This document shows, one piece after another, positions 14,776 through 21,875 of a stretch of 22,028 nt of DNA. The position numbers were made by a program, and so were the translations under genes. How positions within the stretch are numbered: the first letter of the stretch is position 1; every line of letters begins with the position of its first letter. Source of the DNA: a virus; the IMG/VR virus record IMGVR_UViG_3300040816_000644, positions 1-22,028 of that record; one strand, given 5' to 3'. The notes under the pieces were generated by a model. It saw only the letters and a list, made by a program, of their open reading frames with translations. It did not search any database and was not told the DNA's origin.

Positions 14776-16248
14776 TTATGCTCCTAAGTTAAATTCATAT
14801 GCTAAATCTACGCTAAAGATAGAAGTGTTGCCACTTACAATAGTTGGTACTTGGATATTTACCCTGTCTGGGTTTGTGTCGTCTTTCTCTACAATCAAAT
14901 TAGCCAATATAGATTCTTGATTAGCTAGTATGGCGTTAGTTACTAAAGACTTAACTACCTCAACACATGCAGCTTTTATATCTTTCGCAGATACAGCTTT
15001 TATGCCTGTTGCTACATTTTGCCCTACACTTACCAGCACAGCTTCCTTATAAAAGTCTGTACCTAGTTTCAAGTCAAAAGCGTATAATGTATTTTGCAGT
15101 CTAGTAATATCTGATACTTTGCGGTATGGCATAGATATCTCTGCATATTGGCTGTCGTCAAACATGGTTACTACTTCGTGTATTTTAACCACGCCATCTA
15201 CGACACGCACAAAGCCTACACCTTGAGTTTTTGCGTCTTCTTTATCAGCTAGTGTCCACTCTACAGTACCAGCGTTTAATTGGCTTAGTGTACCTGCATA
15301 GTTTTCTGCTGGTGAGTTATTAGCTTGCTCTGCTACATACTTAGCAATGCTAGAAGCTATAACCAACGGTAAGTCTTTAGAAGCTGGATTAGCAAATACA
15401 CTATTAATTCTGTCATCTGCTCTAGTAGATGTGACGGCTGTAATTGCTGTAGTAGTAGCTTCATTACTACCAACAAACGATACAAAAGGCTTTTTAACTG
15501 TAGCATTCCATCTTGCCTCACCTTTGGTTTTTATAGCATCTAATGCAGTGCTGTCTGATAAATCAAAGGTATTTACTATCATTGTGCGGTATTCACTATC
15601 AGCTATTGCATCTAGTGCTGGTTGTACATCTGCATTGCTAGCACCACCAGTAAACTTAACACCGACACCAGCAAACACAAAGCCACCAGAACCATCTACT
15701 ATATCTGCGTATAACTCATTACCCCAAGAGCCTTTAGATTTTGCAGTTAATTTAATTGTTCCTACTGCATTGCTAGCAGATACTGGGAAGCCTAGAGTAG
15801 CATTTACTGCTGCTGCTAGTTTATCACCTGCTGTGGTAGGTGTATCTGTAGCTATTAAGCTAAACTTGTTAGATTTAATGTTGTTAATAATTACTTGGTA
15901 TTCTGCGGTTTGCGTTTGTGTACCACTAATAATAATATCATTTGTAGCTGCTACACCTGAACCGTTTTCTTGTAAGCCATAAAAATATACTGGGACACTA
16001 GCGTTAGTTAATCCGTGTATTGCTTTAGCTGCTAAATGTAGTGGCGAGCCGTTGCCATATTTGCTAGCTACTAATGCTGCTGTATTTATTTTTACAGCTT
16101 CACTAGTGTATGCTATACCTGTGTTACCCTGTCCAATTACATATATAGACTGTGGCAATAAAGGGCTGTTTATCTGATTGCCTGTTGTGAATTCTACTCC
16201 AACGCCAACTTGTGAAACTGTGGCATTGCTTGATACTGCTGTAACCAT
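14776..16248 (-). CDS. Tail sheath protein, Mu gpL-like
   Basis: A 490-residue protein forming the contractile sheath. Signs of the family: the N-terminus 'VTAVSSNATVSQVGVGVEFT' with 'LLPQSIYVIGQGN', which docks to the previous ring. Then comes a variable middle, and 'SKGSWGNELYADIVDGSGGF' leads to the core. 'DSEYRTMIVNTFDL' and a probable 'GTVEWTLADKEDAKTQGVGF' lie in the second half. It is followed by 'MPYRKVSDITRLQNTLYAFD', typical of the C-terminal handle region. It ends in 'SIFSVDLAYEFNLGA'. It sits between a tail-terminator-like gene and the tube gene, the Mu order. No clear Shine-Dalgarno is visible at this start. Confidence 0.88.
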   Translation of the reverse strand: MVTAVSSNATVSQVGVGVEFTTGNQINSPLLPQSIYVIGQGNTGIAYTSEAVKINTAALVASKYGNGSPLHLAAKAIHGLTNASVPVYFYGLQENGSGVAATNDIIISGTQTQTAEYQVIINNIKSNKFSLIATDTPTTAGDKLAAAVNATLGFPVSASNAVGTIKLTAKSKGSWGNELYADIVDGSGGFVFAGVGVKFTGGASNADVQPALDAIADSEYRTMIVNTFDLSDSTALDAIKTKGEARWNATVKKPFVSFVGSNEATTTAITAVTSTRADDRINSVFANPASKDLPLVIASSIAKYVAEQANNSPAENYAGTLSQLNAGTVEWTLADKEDAKTQGVGFVRVVDGVVKIHEVVTMFDDSQYAEISMPYRKVSDITRLQNTLYAFDLKLGTDFYKEAVLVSVGQNVATGIKAVSAKDIKAACVEVVKSLVTNAILANQESILANLIVEKDDTNPDRVNIQVPTIVSGNTSIFSVDLAYEFNLGA

Positions 16249-16249
16249 G

Positions 16250-16879
16250 TTATGTATCTATAGTTAAATTAATCATCTTGTTGTTGTAGTCTAGCTCCAT
16301 ATCTATGCCTTGTAAATCATTAGCGGTAGAAAGTAAAGGCTTTTCTCTTGCTTTTATTTCTAAATCTAAAGAGCAACCAATATTTTTATCTACACTTTTT
16401 TGCTCCTGCACTTGTCCTACTTGATAATTGGCAATTTTAACTTTATGCACTAAATTTAATTGCAAGCCCCTATTAACATAATAAGTCATTATCTGGCTAA
16501 TTATAAATATTAGCTCTTGCATCTTATCTGCTCCTAATTTTGTGGCTTTATCACCTGTAGTTACATTTGTAGCCGCTTTAGTAACTAATTGCAATGTATA
16601 AGTATAAGTTGCTTCTTGTGTGCCATCACTTAATGGGTCATCAAGAGTAGCATTTGTGAATAGTATATTTATTAATGCTTTTTGATTTGTTTTGTCTTCC
16701 AAGTATTTCTGGTATATGCCGTGGTCGTTAGTGTGTATATCAACATTAAATTTATCTTTGTTGCCGTATAAATTATATTGATTATCAAATTCTGCCTTTA
16801 GCAAAGCTCCTAACTGTTGCGTGATTAGTTGTGCAGTAGATTGCCCTGTGATTTCTGTATCTATTAACTTAAGTGTCAT
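16250..16879 (-). CDS. Putative tail terminator or completion protein
   Basis: A 209-residue protein directly upstream of the sheath, in the position where contractile-tail phages carry the tail terminator/completion gene. It is alpha/beta: 'TAQLITQQLGALLKAEF' near residue 20 is a helix, followed by beta strands ('ATYTYTLQLVTKA') and a helix 'ADKMQELIFIISQIM'. It ends 'DMELDYNNKMINLTIDT'. I chose ATG 16879 (MTLKLIDTEI) because GGAG lies 11 bases ahead; a GTG at 16891 would give a 4-residue longer form. It overlaps the previous gene by 11 bases with the chosen start. No named family is certain, so the role is by position. Confidence 0.55.
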   Translation of the reverse strand: MTLKLIDTEITGQSTAQLITQQLGALLKAEFDNQYNLYGNKDKFNVDIHTNDHGIYQKYLEDKTNQKALINILFTNATLDDPLSDGTQEATYTYTLQLVTKAATNVTTGDKATKLGADKMQELIFIISQIMTYYVNRGLQLNLVHKVKIANYQVGQVQEQKSVDKNIGCSLDLEIKAREKPLLSTANDLQGIDMELDYNNKMINLTIDT

Positions 16880-17207
16880 ATCTAGTTGCACTCCATTTAT
16901 ACAGCCCTAGAGTTTCATCTGGCATCTGGTTATCTAACAAATAAGTATTACCGCTCCAACTAACAATGCTTGTACTTGATAATAATGTTAAGCCTTTGTC
17001 TGCTAACTCTTGTTTTAAGAATGATATAGTAATTGATTCACTTGCTATTAATTGCCCTGTTTCTGGGTCTAAAGTAGTACCTATATGGCTTTTAAGTACG
17101 CTAACTTGCACCTGTGCAGAATCTTTATCAACTTGCACATTTACAAGCTCCATATCTGCTTTTATAGCATTATTTAAGTCAGTGTTGGCTATATCTATTA
17201 ATGACAT
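16869..17207 (-). CDS. Putative neck / head-tail joining protein
   Basis: A 112-residue protein that starts 7 bases after the T-run of the terminator at 17215-17238 and has no visible Shine-Dalgarno of its own. The first 20 residues are helical ('SLIDIANTDLNNAIKADMEL'). The rest is beta, with 'WSGNTYLLDNQMPDETLGLY' near the end. In lambda, gpFII holds the equivalent position after FI and is about the same length (117 residues); it joins the head to the tail. The present protein may be its counterpart or another neck protein. It shows no clear lambda FII identity. The position and length are the main support. Confidence 0.5.
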   Translation of the reverse strand: MSLIDIANTDLNNAIKADMELVNVQVDKDSAQVQVSVLKSHIGTTLDPETGQLIASESITISFLKQELADKGLTLLSSTSIVSWSGNTYLLDNQMPDETLGLYKWSATRYDT

Positions 17208-17214
17208 AGTTCAA

Positions 17215-17238
17215 TAAAAAAAAGAGCTGTTTAGCTCT
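17215..17238 (-). terminator. Intrinsic terminator at the head/tail junction
   Basis: Minus-strand stem AGAGCT (17238-17233) and AGCTCT (17228-17223) with a 4-base loop AAAC, then a run of T to 17215. It can be lengthened by A-U and G-U pairs on the outside. The TAA stop of the 58-residue gene (17233-17231) lies at the stem-loop edge, so a ribosome ending there would cover the hairpin. The next ATG is only 7 bases past the T-run. Confidence 0.85.
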
Positions 17239-17407
17239 CTTCTTTTTTAGTAGTTTTTTTAGATTCTTTATCAATTAACTTGTCTATCAATTTTTCCAAA
17301 TCTTTAAAAACTGCTTTATTATTAAAGTCTGATTCTGATATTGCATCACCTTTAAATTTCATCCCTGTATCTGTTTTGATACTAGGCACTTTAACAATAT
17401 AAGTCAT
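17231..17407 (-). CDS. 58-residue small head/neck protein
   Basis: This gene starts at ATG 17407, 2 bases after the stop of the gpFI-like gene, and ends with TAA at 17231 in the terminator. It encodes 58 residues: 'MTYIVKVPSIKTDTGMKFKG', then a helical, strongly charged end rich in Lys, Asp and Glu ('KDLEKLIDKLIDKESKK'). The composition (lysine-rich at the end, no Cys or Trp) and the exact tiling with both neighbours support a real gene. Only a weak Shine-Dalgarno is visible. The function is unknown. The site between capsid-type and neck-type genes suggests a head or DNA-packaging accessory. It is too short to match a family by eye. Confidence 0.7.
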   Translation of the reverse strand: MTYIVKVPSIKTDTGMKFKGDAISESDFNNKAVFKDLEKLIDKLIDKESKKTTKKEES

Positions 17408-17409
17408 GA

Positions 17410-17679
17410 TTATTTTTTAATAATTGCACCCTTTGCTAGCCAATACTTAAAAGAATGTTCGGTAAAATCTGTAGGTTTTACTTCTTGCCCTTTTTGAAAG
17501 CCAATCATAGAAATAGCAAGAGTATATTTCACCTCTTGCTTTTTAGCTTCTGCTGCTTTCTTAGCTTCTTCTAGTTTTTTAGCTTCTGCTGCTTTCTTAG
17601 CTTCTTCTAGCTTTTTAGCTTCTTCTAGCTTTTTAGCTTCTTCTAGTTTTTTAGCTTCTTGTTCTTTTTGTACAGCCAT
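17410..17679 (-). CDS. gpFI-like DNA packaging protein with EAKK hexapeptide repeats
   Basis: An 89-residue protein in the lambda FI position (after capsid E). In lambda, FI helps procapsids receive the terminase-DNA complex. The C-terminal 39 residues, starting 'YTLAISMIGFQKGQEVKPTD' and ending 'WLAKGAIIKK', resemble the FI C-terminus in layout: a beta part with 'G-x-x-V-x-x-x-D' then a helix closing in 'L-x-x-G-x-I'. Residues 8 to 49 are seven exact-length hexads of the form EAKKLE or EAKKAA, ending EAKKQE. They would make a single long, highly charged helix, probably a spacer or a coiled surface. The FI match is weak and mainly positional. Confidence 0.5.
   Translation of the reverse strand: MAVQKEQEAKKLEEAKKLEEAKKLEEAKKAAEAKKLEEAKKAAEAKKQEVKYTLAISMIGFQKGQEVKPTDFTEHSFKYWLAKGAIIKK
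17533..17658 (-). repeat. Seven 18-base tandem repeats coding for EAKKLE/EAKKAA
   Basis: The gene part holds seven in-frame 18-base units. A longer 36-base period (EAKKLE plus EAKKAA) occurs twice in a row with one mismatch by eye, at roughly 17540 to 17620. Such near-perfect units can gain or lose copies by slippage without breaking the frame. Confidence 0.85.
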
Positions 17680-17683
17680 ATCA

Positions 17684-18754
17684 TTACCCGACAGTTAAGC
17701 AACCAAAGCCTTTAGACTTAGCTACTAACAAAGCAGAACAATCCAAAGCTATTTCTAAACCTGTTTTGTATTTGTCGACAGTAGCAATCTGGTTAATTTG
17801 TAGGTTGTTTTCTACATTAATACCACCAGATAGCAAGTTTACTAAGCTGGCATTGCTTGCGTCTACTTCAAACCTAGCAAGACTTCCAAAGTATTGTTCA
17901 AAGCGGTTGTCGTCTGATACTAATATAACTTTGTTGTCAGGTATAAAAGGAGTTTGCACACCTGCATTGTTTGTGTAGTAAGCAGATTCTACCCATATTT
18001 TCACACGTTTACCGTTGATTAGCACATCACCAAAGTAATTAGCACTAGATGCAGTATTAGCTGGCAATGAAATAGAGCCTAATTCAATCCTGCGAGTTTC
18101 TAAAGCATCTTTAACACTAGTGCGGCTGCTAAATTTATCAAAAGTAGCATCATTCATAATGATGTTATCAATAGTCTTCATGCCATTAATTTTGATTGTT
18201 TTAGCAATATCAGTTAAATCAGTAATAGGAGTAGCTGAAGGGTCTGCCCATGCTGTATTTACATTGTTAAAAAAGTTAGTGTCATTGCTTGGAATGTAAA
18301 CAGCACCCTCAAAATTATCACTAGCAGATACACCACCTGTAGTTAAAATCTCAACAGCTTGCAAGTCTAAATCTGTAACTATTTTGTTTGCAACTTTGCT
18401 AGCTTCTGGAACTACTACGTTACTTACAAAGTCAGGAACTAATGATATTTGCTCTGGCGTTAAAATATCGTTGCTACCGCCAAATTGTTTTTCTTGAACG
18501 CTAGAAGCAGATACCTTGAATTCTTCTTTATAATTTGCAGGTTTAACAATCTTAGTAACATAAGAACCGACTGTGTTTTGAGAATAACCACTGTCTGCAT
18601 TCTTACGCTGTGCAGCTTTCTGTTGCATTAATTGAGTGTCATACTCAACAACGCCAGCTTGCCCAATATTTTTAGTTACGTTAAAGAATGAACGTGCAAT
18701 AGTACGCTCTTGTAATACTTCGCTATAAGCAGTATCTAAAAGTTTTCTTGTCAT
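17684..18754 (-). CDS. Major capsid protein, lambda gpE-like
   Basis: A 356-residue protein of the lambda E-type capsid family. It starts MTRKLLDTAYSEVLQERTIA with 'SFFNVTKNIGQAGVVEYDTQ', and carries 'RIELGSISLPANTASSANYF' and 'GKRVKIWVESAYY' before the end. 'FIPDNKVILVSDDNRFEQYF' has the G/D-N-K-V-I-L element of the family and leads to the C-terminal domain. The order after a gpD-like gene (B-C-D-E) is the lambda order. An AAGGG Shine-Dalgarno is 8 bases before the ATG, in line with very high expression. Length is near lambda E (341). It is the main shell protein. Confidence 0.87.
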   Translation of the reverse strand: MTRKLLDTAYSEVLQERTIARSFFNVTKNIGQAGVVEYDTQLMQQKAAQRKNADSGYSQNTVGSYVTKIVKPANYKEEFKVSASSVQEKQFGGSNDILTPEQISLVPDFVSNVVVPEASKVANKIVTDLDLQAVEILTTGGVSASDNFEGAVYIPSNDTNFFNNVNTAWADPSATPITDLTDIAKTIKINGMKTIDNIIMNDATFDKFSSRTSVKDALETRRIELGSISLPANTASSANYFGDVLINGKRVKIWVESAYYTNNAGVQTPFIPDNKVILVSDDNRFEQYFGSLARFEVDASNASLVNLLSGGINVENNLQINQIATVDKYKTGLEIALDCSALLVAKSKGFGCLTVG

Positions 18755-18762
18755 TTTTTTAT

Positions 18763-18767
18763 CCCTT
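18763..18767 (-). promoter_or_regulatory. Strong ribosome binding site of the capsid gene
   Basis: Minus-strand AAGGG stands 8 bases before the capsid ATG. Most genes here show no clear site, so this one marks a high-expression start. The decoration gene (AGGAG at 19163-19159) and the tail tube gene (AGGAG at 14785-14781) have similar sites. Confidence 0.75.
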
Positions 18768-18771
18768 AAAA

Positions 18772-19149
18772 TTAAAAGCCTGTAGTGTTTTTAGCATAAG
18801 ATTGTGCGTATATGCCCATCTTTGCTAACTCATCTACTATTGCAGCATCAACATTGCTTGCGTTTCCGTCTGCATCAATTATTAATAAATCTTTGTCAAC
18901 TTGTCCCGCAATCGTTACAGATACACTGTAATCTTGTGCTGCTGTGGCTACTAATTCTGCTGTTAAAACACTATTTATAATGCCGTTGCCGTTACTTGTT
19001 CCGCCTTTTACAAAAGGTACTAGCTTTAAAGTGCTAGTGTTTCTGGCTAGCAAAGTACCTGCTGGGTAAGTTTTAACGGTTGCTGTTAAAGTTTCATCTC
19101 TTGGCTCTAAGTTGCTAAGAATAACTTTTGATAAAGTAGTTGTAGTCAT
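18772..19149 (-). CDS. Head decoration protein, lambda gpD-like
   Basis: A 125-residue protein of the HDPD (gpD) family. The first part 'VILSNLEPRDETLTATVKTY' and 'PAGTLLARNTSTLKLVPFVK' show the family core (a buried 'G-T-L-L-x' strand), then 'NGIINSVLTAELVATAAQDY' and 'VTIAGQVDKDLLIIDA' follow. gpD trimers sit at the local threefold axes of the capsid and stabilise the expanded shell. The gene lies between the protease and the capsid gene, as in lambda. An AGGAG site lies 9 bases before the ATG. Length is close to gpD (110). The start is clear. Confidence 0.83.
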   Translation of the reverse strand: MTTTTLSKVILSNLEPRDETLTATVKTYPAGTLLARNTSTLKLVPFVKGGTSNGNGIINSVLTAELVATAAQDYSVSVTIAGQVDKDLLIIDADGNASNVDAAIVDELAKMGIYAQSYAKNTTGF

Positions 19150-19153
19150 ATTT

Positions 19154-20212
19154 TTACGCTCCTATTGTTTGTAATGCTTTTTTCATTTCTGCATTTACAG
19201 TTTCTAAATCTTTTTCTTGTGTGTCAGCTACCGCTACGGCTTCTACATCCTCCTGTATAGTTTTAGCTGTCAAGTTTCTTTGTTGTTCTTCTAACATAGC
19301 TTCCATGCAATCTTGAACAGATAAACCCTCTTTTATGGCGTTTGCTGCTGCTTCTGGTGCATTGTACTTAGCTGCAAACTCTTGTAATGTTGCAACTCTT
19401 TCACGCTCTGCAACTATGCCAGCTTGATAAGATTCTGCCTTTATTTGTTCTACTTGCTGTGCTTCTGGCTGTTCTTTTTTTCCAAACATATCAGGAGTAT
19501 AAATTTCTTTAATCATGCCTCTTTCTAAGGCTTCTAATGCAGTAATTGTAGCACCTTTGCCAAAGTCTGCAACAATTTTCTCGCTTGTCAAGCCTAAACT
19601 TCTACTAATATGATTTATAAAATATTTTTCTACAGCATCTATCTTAGCTTGATATTGCTCTGGGTATTGCTCAGGGTCTGCATTTTTTAAATTAGCATTG
19701 CTTGAACGCATAACCATCAATTTTTCGTCTGGTTTCTTGTAAAAAGCAATTACACCTATGCTACCTATGTTTGTTAAATCATGCCTAGCAATTATGCCAC
19801 CGCTTGCTTGGCTAGCTAGCAAATATGCACCGCTACAACAATTATTTGATACATACGCTGTAACTGGTTTTTTGCTTGTATAAATTGCATCGCTTGCACT
19901 CCATAAGCTATCGTTAACTGCACCGCCTCCAGAATTTACATCTAATGCTATTTGCTCTATCTCATCATCAGTATTGGCTAGCTCTATTGCTTCAATAATA
20001 TCCTCATAACTTGTTGCCGTTACTCCCATGATTTGTTGCATCAAGTTAGGAGTGAATCCAAGTGTGCCTTTAATTGTTATAATTGCTGTGTTGCCCTGTA
20101 TTGTTAAAATGTTAGTTTTAACATTAGTATCTAGCAATGTTTTATCTACTGCACTAATCTCTTTGGCTAGTGAAATATTGCTCTCATCTATAGCCCATAT
20201 TTTATTATTCAT
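19154..20212 (-). CDS. Head maturation protease (S49, lambda gpC-like) with scaffold-like C-terminus
   Basis: A 352-residue protein. Residues about 40 to 220 are the S49 (SppA-type) protease: 'IALDVNSGGGAVNDSLWSA' (the D-x-x-S-G-G-G motif, about residues 90 to 97), 'NCCSGAYLLASQA' with the probable nucleophile Ser127, and 'NIGSIGVI'. Lys176, 49 residues further on, is the best candidate for the paired lysine. Residues from about 240 to the end are charged and helical ('QVEQIKAESYQAGIVAERER', 'CMEAMLEEQQRNL'), as expected of the Nu3-type scaffold. It cuts scaffold and portal in procapsids. It overlaps the portal gene by 8 bases. Confidence 0.85.
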   Translation of the reverse strand: MNNKIWAIDESNISLAKEISAVDKTLLDTNVKTNILTIQGNTAIITIKGTLGFTPNLMQQIMGVTATSYEDIIEAIELANTDDEIEQIALDVNSGGGAVNDSLWSASDAIYTSKKPVTAYVSNNCCSGAYLLASQASGGIIARHDLTNIGSIGVIAFYKKPDEKLMVMRSSNANLKNADPEQYPEQYQAKIDAVEKYFINHISRSLGLTSEKIVADFGKGATITALEALERGMIKEIYTPDMFGKKEQPEAQQVEQIKAESYQAGIVAERERVATLQEFAAKYNAPEAAANAIKEGLSVQDCMEAMLEEQQRNLTAKTIQEDVEAVAVADTQEKDLETVNAEMKKALQTIGA

Positions 20213-21875
20213 TTATAACCTCTATTTGTTGTGGTTGTTCTTGCTCGTCTGCAACAAGCCCTAATTCTTCTAGTTTTCTATTTTCTTCAGCTTGTTTTGC
20301 TATATTGCTTTCAAAATTGCCATTATTTAATCTGTTAGTCGCTTGCTCTCTTGTAATTAATTTATTTTCTATCTGCTCTACAAGTGCAGCCGTTGTTTTC
20401 TTTAAATCACTTGTTTGTATAACTTTGCCTATCCAGTCGCAAACACAATAGCTATAAAAAGCTAGTCCATCTCTGGCGGTGAATGCTTTTACAATGCCAT
20501 TACTAGTTGATAATGAATTATTAACAGCTAATCCCAGAATAAAAGAGCTGTACACATGGTTATAATGTTGATTTATCAATGCTGTTCTTTTTGCTTCTAT
20601 AACTGCGTTAAATTGGTTATTAGTAGCTTGTGTGGCATTAAAGCTCTGGTCATATTCCATGCCAAAAACATTTGGTGGTACTTCTAAAGCGTAAGCACAT
20701 ATTTTAATCTGTGCTTGCTGGTAGCTAATAAAGTCAGTACCCATAGATTCCTGCTTTATCTGTACTATTTCCTCACCAGCGTTTAAGCCAGTTACTACAG
20801 TGCTATCAAGAATCGTATGGTTTTTAAAAGTTACATTCTCACCTGCGGTTGCTATAGTTTTATTTTGCGTTTTTCCTGCTGCTGCTCCTAAAAAATCACT
20901 ATCAGGCACACTATTGCTTTCTATAAAGTTCTTTTTAACAAATGCAGCTATTTGTGATGATAGTAAACCTTTTTTGATATTGGCTTTGCTTAACTTGTCT
21001 ACATCTTTTAAGAATTCATAAACAACTGATAAAGGCGGATAACCTCTTACACCGTTTACACGTCTTGTCCTGTGTCCGTAAACTAGCCACGCTGTACGCT
21101 TCATACCGCTAACACGACCATAAGCAGATATTTTTTTAACTGTACCATTTGCAGCGGTTACCCAGTATGCAACTTGCTTACCAAATTTATTAATCTGTAC
21201 GCCATCTTGCATATAGTGTCCGTCTGGCAAATTGGCGTTTAGTGGATTAGTAAGTTTATCAGTGCTGATTACTTGTATTACTGGTAAATTGTTTTGTTTA
21301 CTTGCGTGTGCTACTACTAACACATCACCGTAAACTAGAGATAATTGGTATATCTGTGCTTGCAACTCGCTCCAGTTTCTTTGCTGTGAATAATCGCACA
21401 AGTAGGGATTATCAGCCCATAGTTTGAAGTTTTTTTCTATTATCTTGCTGTCTTCTAGATTGTCAGTAATAGCTTGCAATATTAGCCCTGTATTTACAAC
21501 ACTTGCAACTAATCTATCAACTATTGTTGCTGCTATGCCGTTCTGCATATATAGAGTTCTTGCACCATAAGCTAAATTAGCCCATCTGCTGTAGTCTAAA
21601 GCTGTGTTGCTTGCATTGTCGGTGTTTACTGTGTCGTTTTCAAAAAGTCTTAATTGGAATAGGTTAGTAAATCCATTGCTATAGCCTGTATTACTACTGC
21701 CACTATTATATGCTTGTATTTGCGGTTGTACGGCTTCCTGTGTTGGCGTATTAGCTTGTTTAATCCAGTTGCTTATAGTTCCATTAGATACATTATATTT
21801 TTCTGCTAATTTTCTAGCACTTGTAGTAGCCGATTCTGCTATTACTTTATTTTTAAATTCTTGAGTGTAAGGCAT
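20205..21875 (-). CDS. Portal protein (lambda gpB-like) with N-terminal helix-turn-helix
   Basis: A 556-residue protein. The portal part (residues about 70 to 500) is recognised by 'RWANLAYGARTLYMQNGIAA', 'VYGDVLVVAH', 'GVRGYPPLSVVYEFLKDVDK' and, near residue 355, 'ESMGTDFISYQQAQIKICAY' followed by 'PPNVFGMEYDQSFNATQATN', which are core features of the lambda-type portal family. Portals form the dodecameric gate for DNA. Unusually, residues 3 to 41 ('FKNKVIAESATTSARKLAEK' and then 'SNGTISNWIKQ') are a helix-turn-helix like those of transposase subunits and small terminases. The next Met is residue 110, inside the portal core, so the HTH must be translated with it. The start ATG shares a base with the upstream stop. 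Confidence 0.85.
   Translation of the reverse strand: MPYTQEFKNKVIAESATTSARKLAEKYNVSNGTISNWIKQANTPTQEAVQPQIQAYNSGSSNTGYSNGFTNLFQLRLFENDTVNTDNASNTALDYSRWANLAYGARTLYMQNGIAATIVDRLVASVVNTGLILQAITDNLEDSKIIEKNFKLWADNPYLCDYSQQRNWSELQAQIYQLSLVYGDVLVVAHASKQNNLPVIQVISTDKLTNPLNANLPDGHYMQDGVQINKFGKQVAYWVTAANGTVKKISAYGRVSGMKRTAWLVYGHRTRRVNGVRGYPPLSVVYEFLKDVDKLSKANIKKGLLSSQIAAFVKKNFIESNSVPDSDFLGAAAGKTQNKTIATAGENVTFKNHTILDSTVVTGLNAGEEIVQIKQESMGTDFISYQQAQIKICAYALEVPPNVFGMEYDQSFNATQATNNQFNAVIEAKRTALINQHYNHVYSSFILGLAVNNSLSTSNGIVKAFTARDGLAFYSYCVCDWIGKVIQTSDLKKTTAALVEQIENKLITREQATNRLNNGNFESNIAKQAEENRKLEELGLVADEQEQPQQIEVINE

Noticed and set aside
16880-16891. GTG start at 16891 for the tail-terminator-like gene
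   Set aside because: ATG 16879 has GGAG ahead at workable spacing and gives a shorter overlap; the difference is only 4 residues.
17533-17658. Direct repeats as a CRISPR array
   Set aside because: The units are 18 bases with no spacers and stay in frame within a coding gene; they code for hexapeptide repeats.
21755-21869. A separate regulator gene for the HTH
   Set aside because: It is in frame with the portal and there is no stop codon or second start between the two parts.
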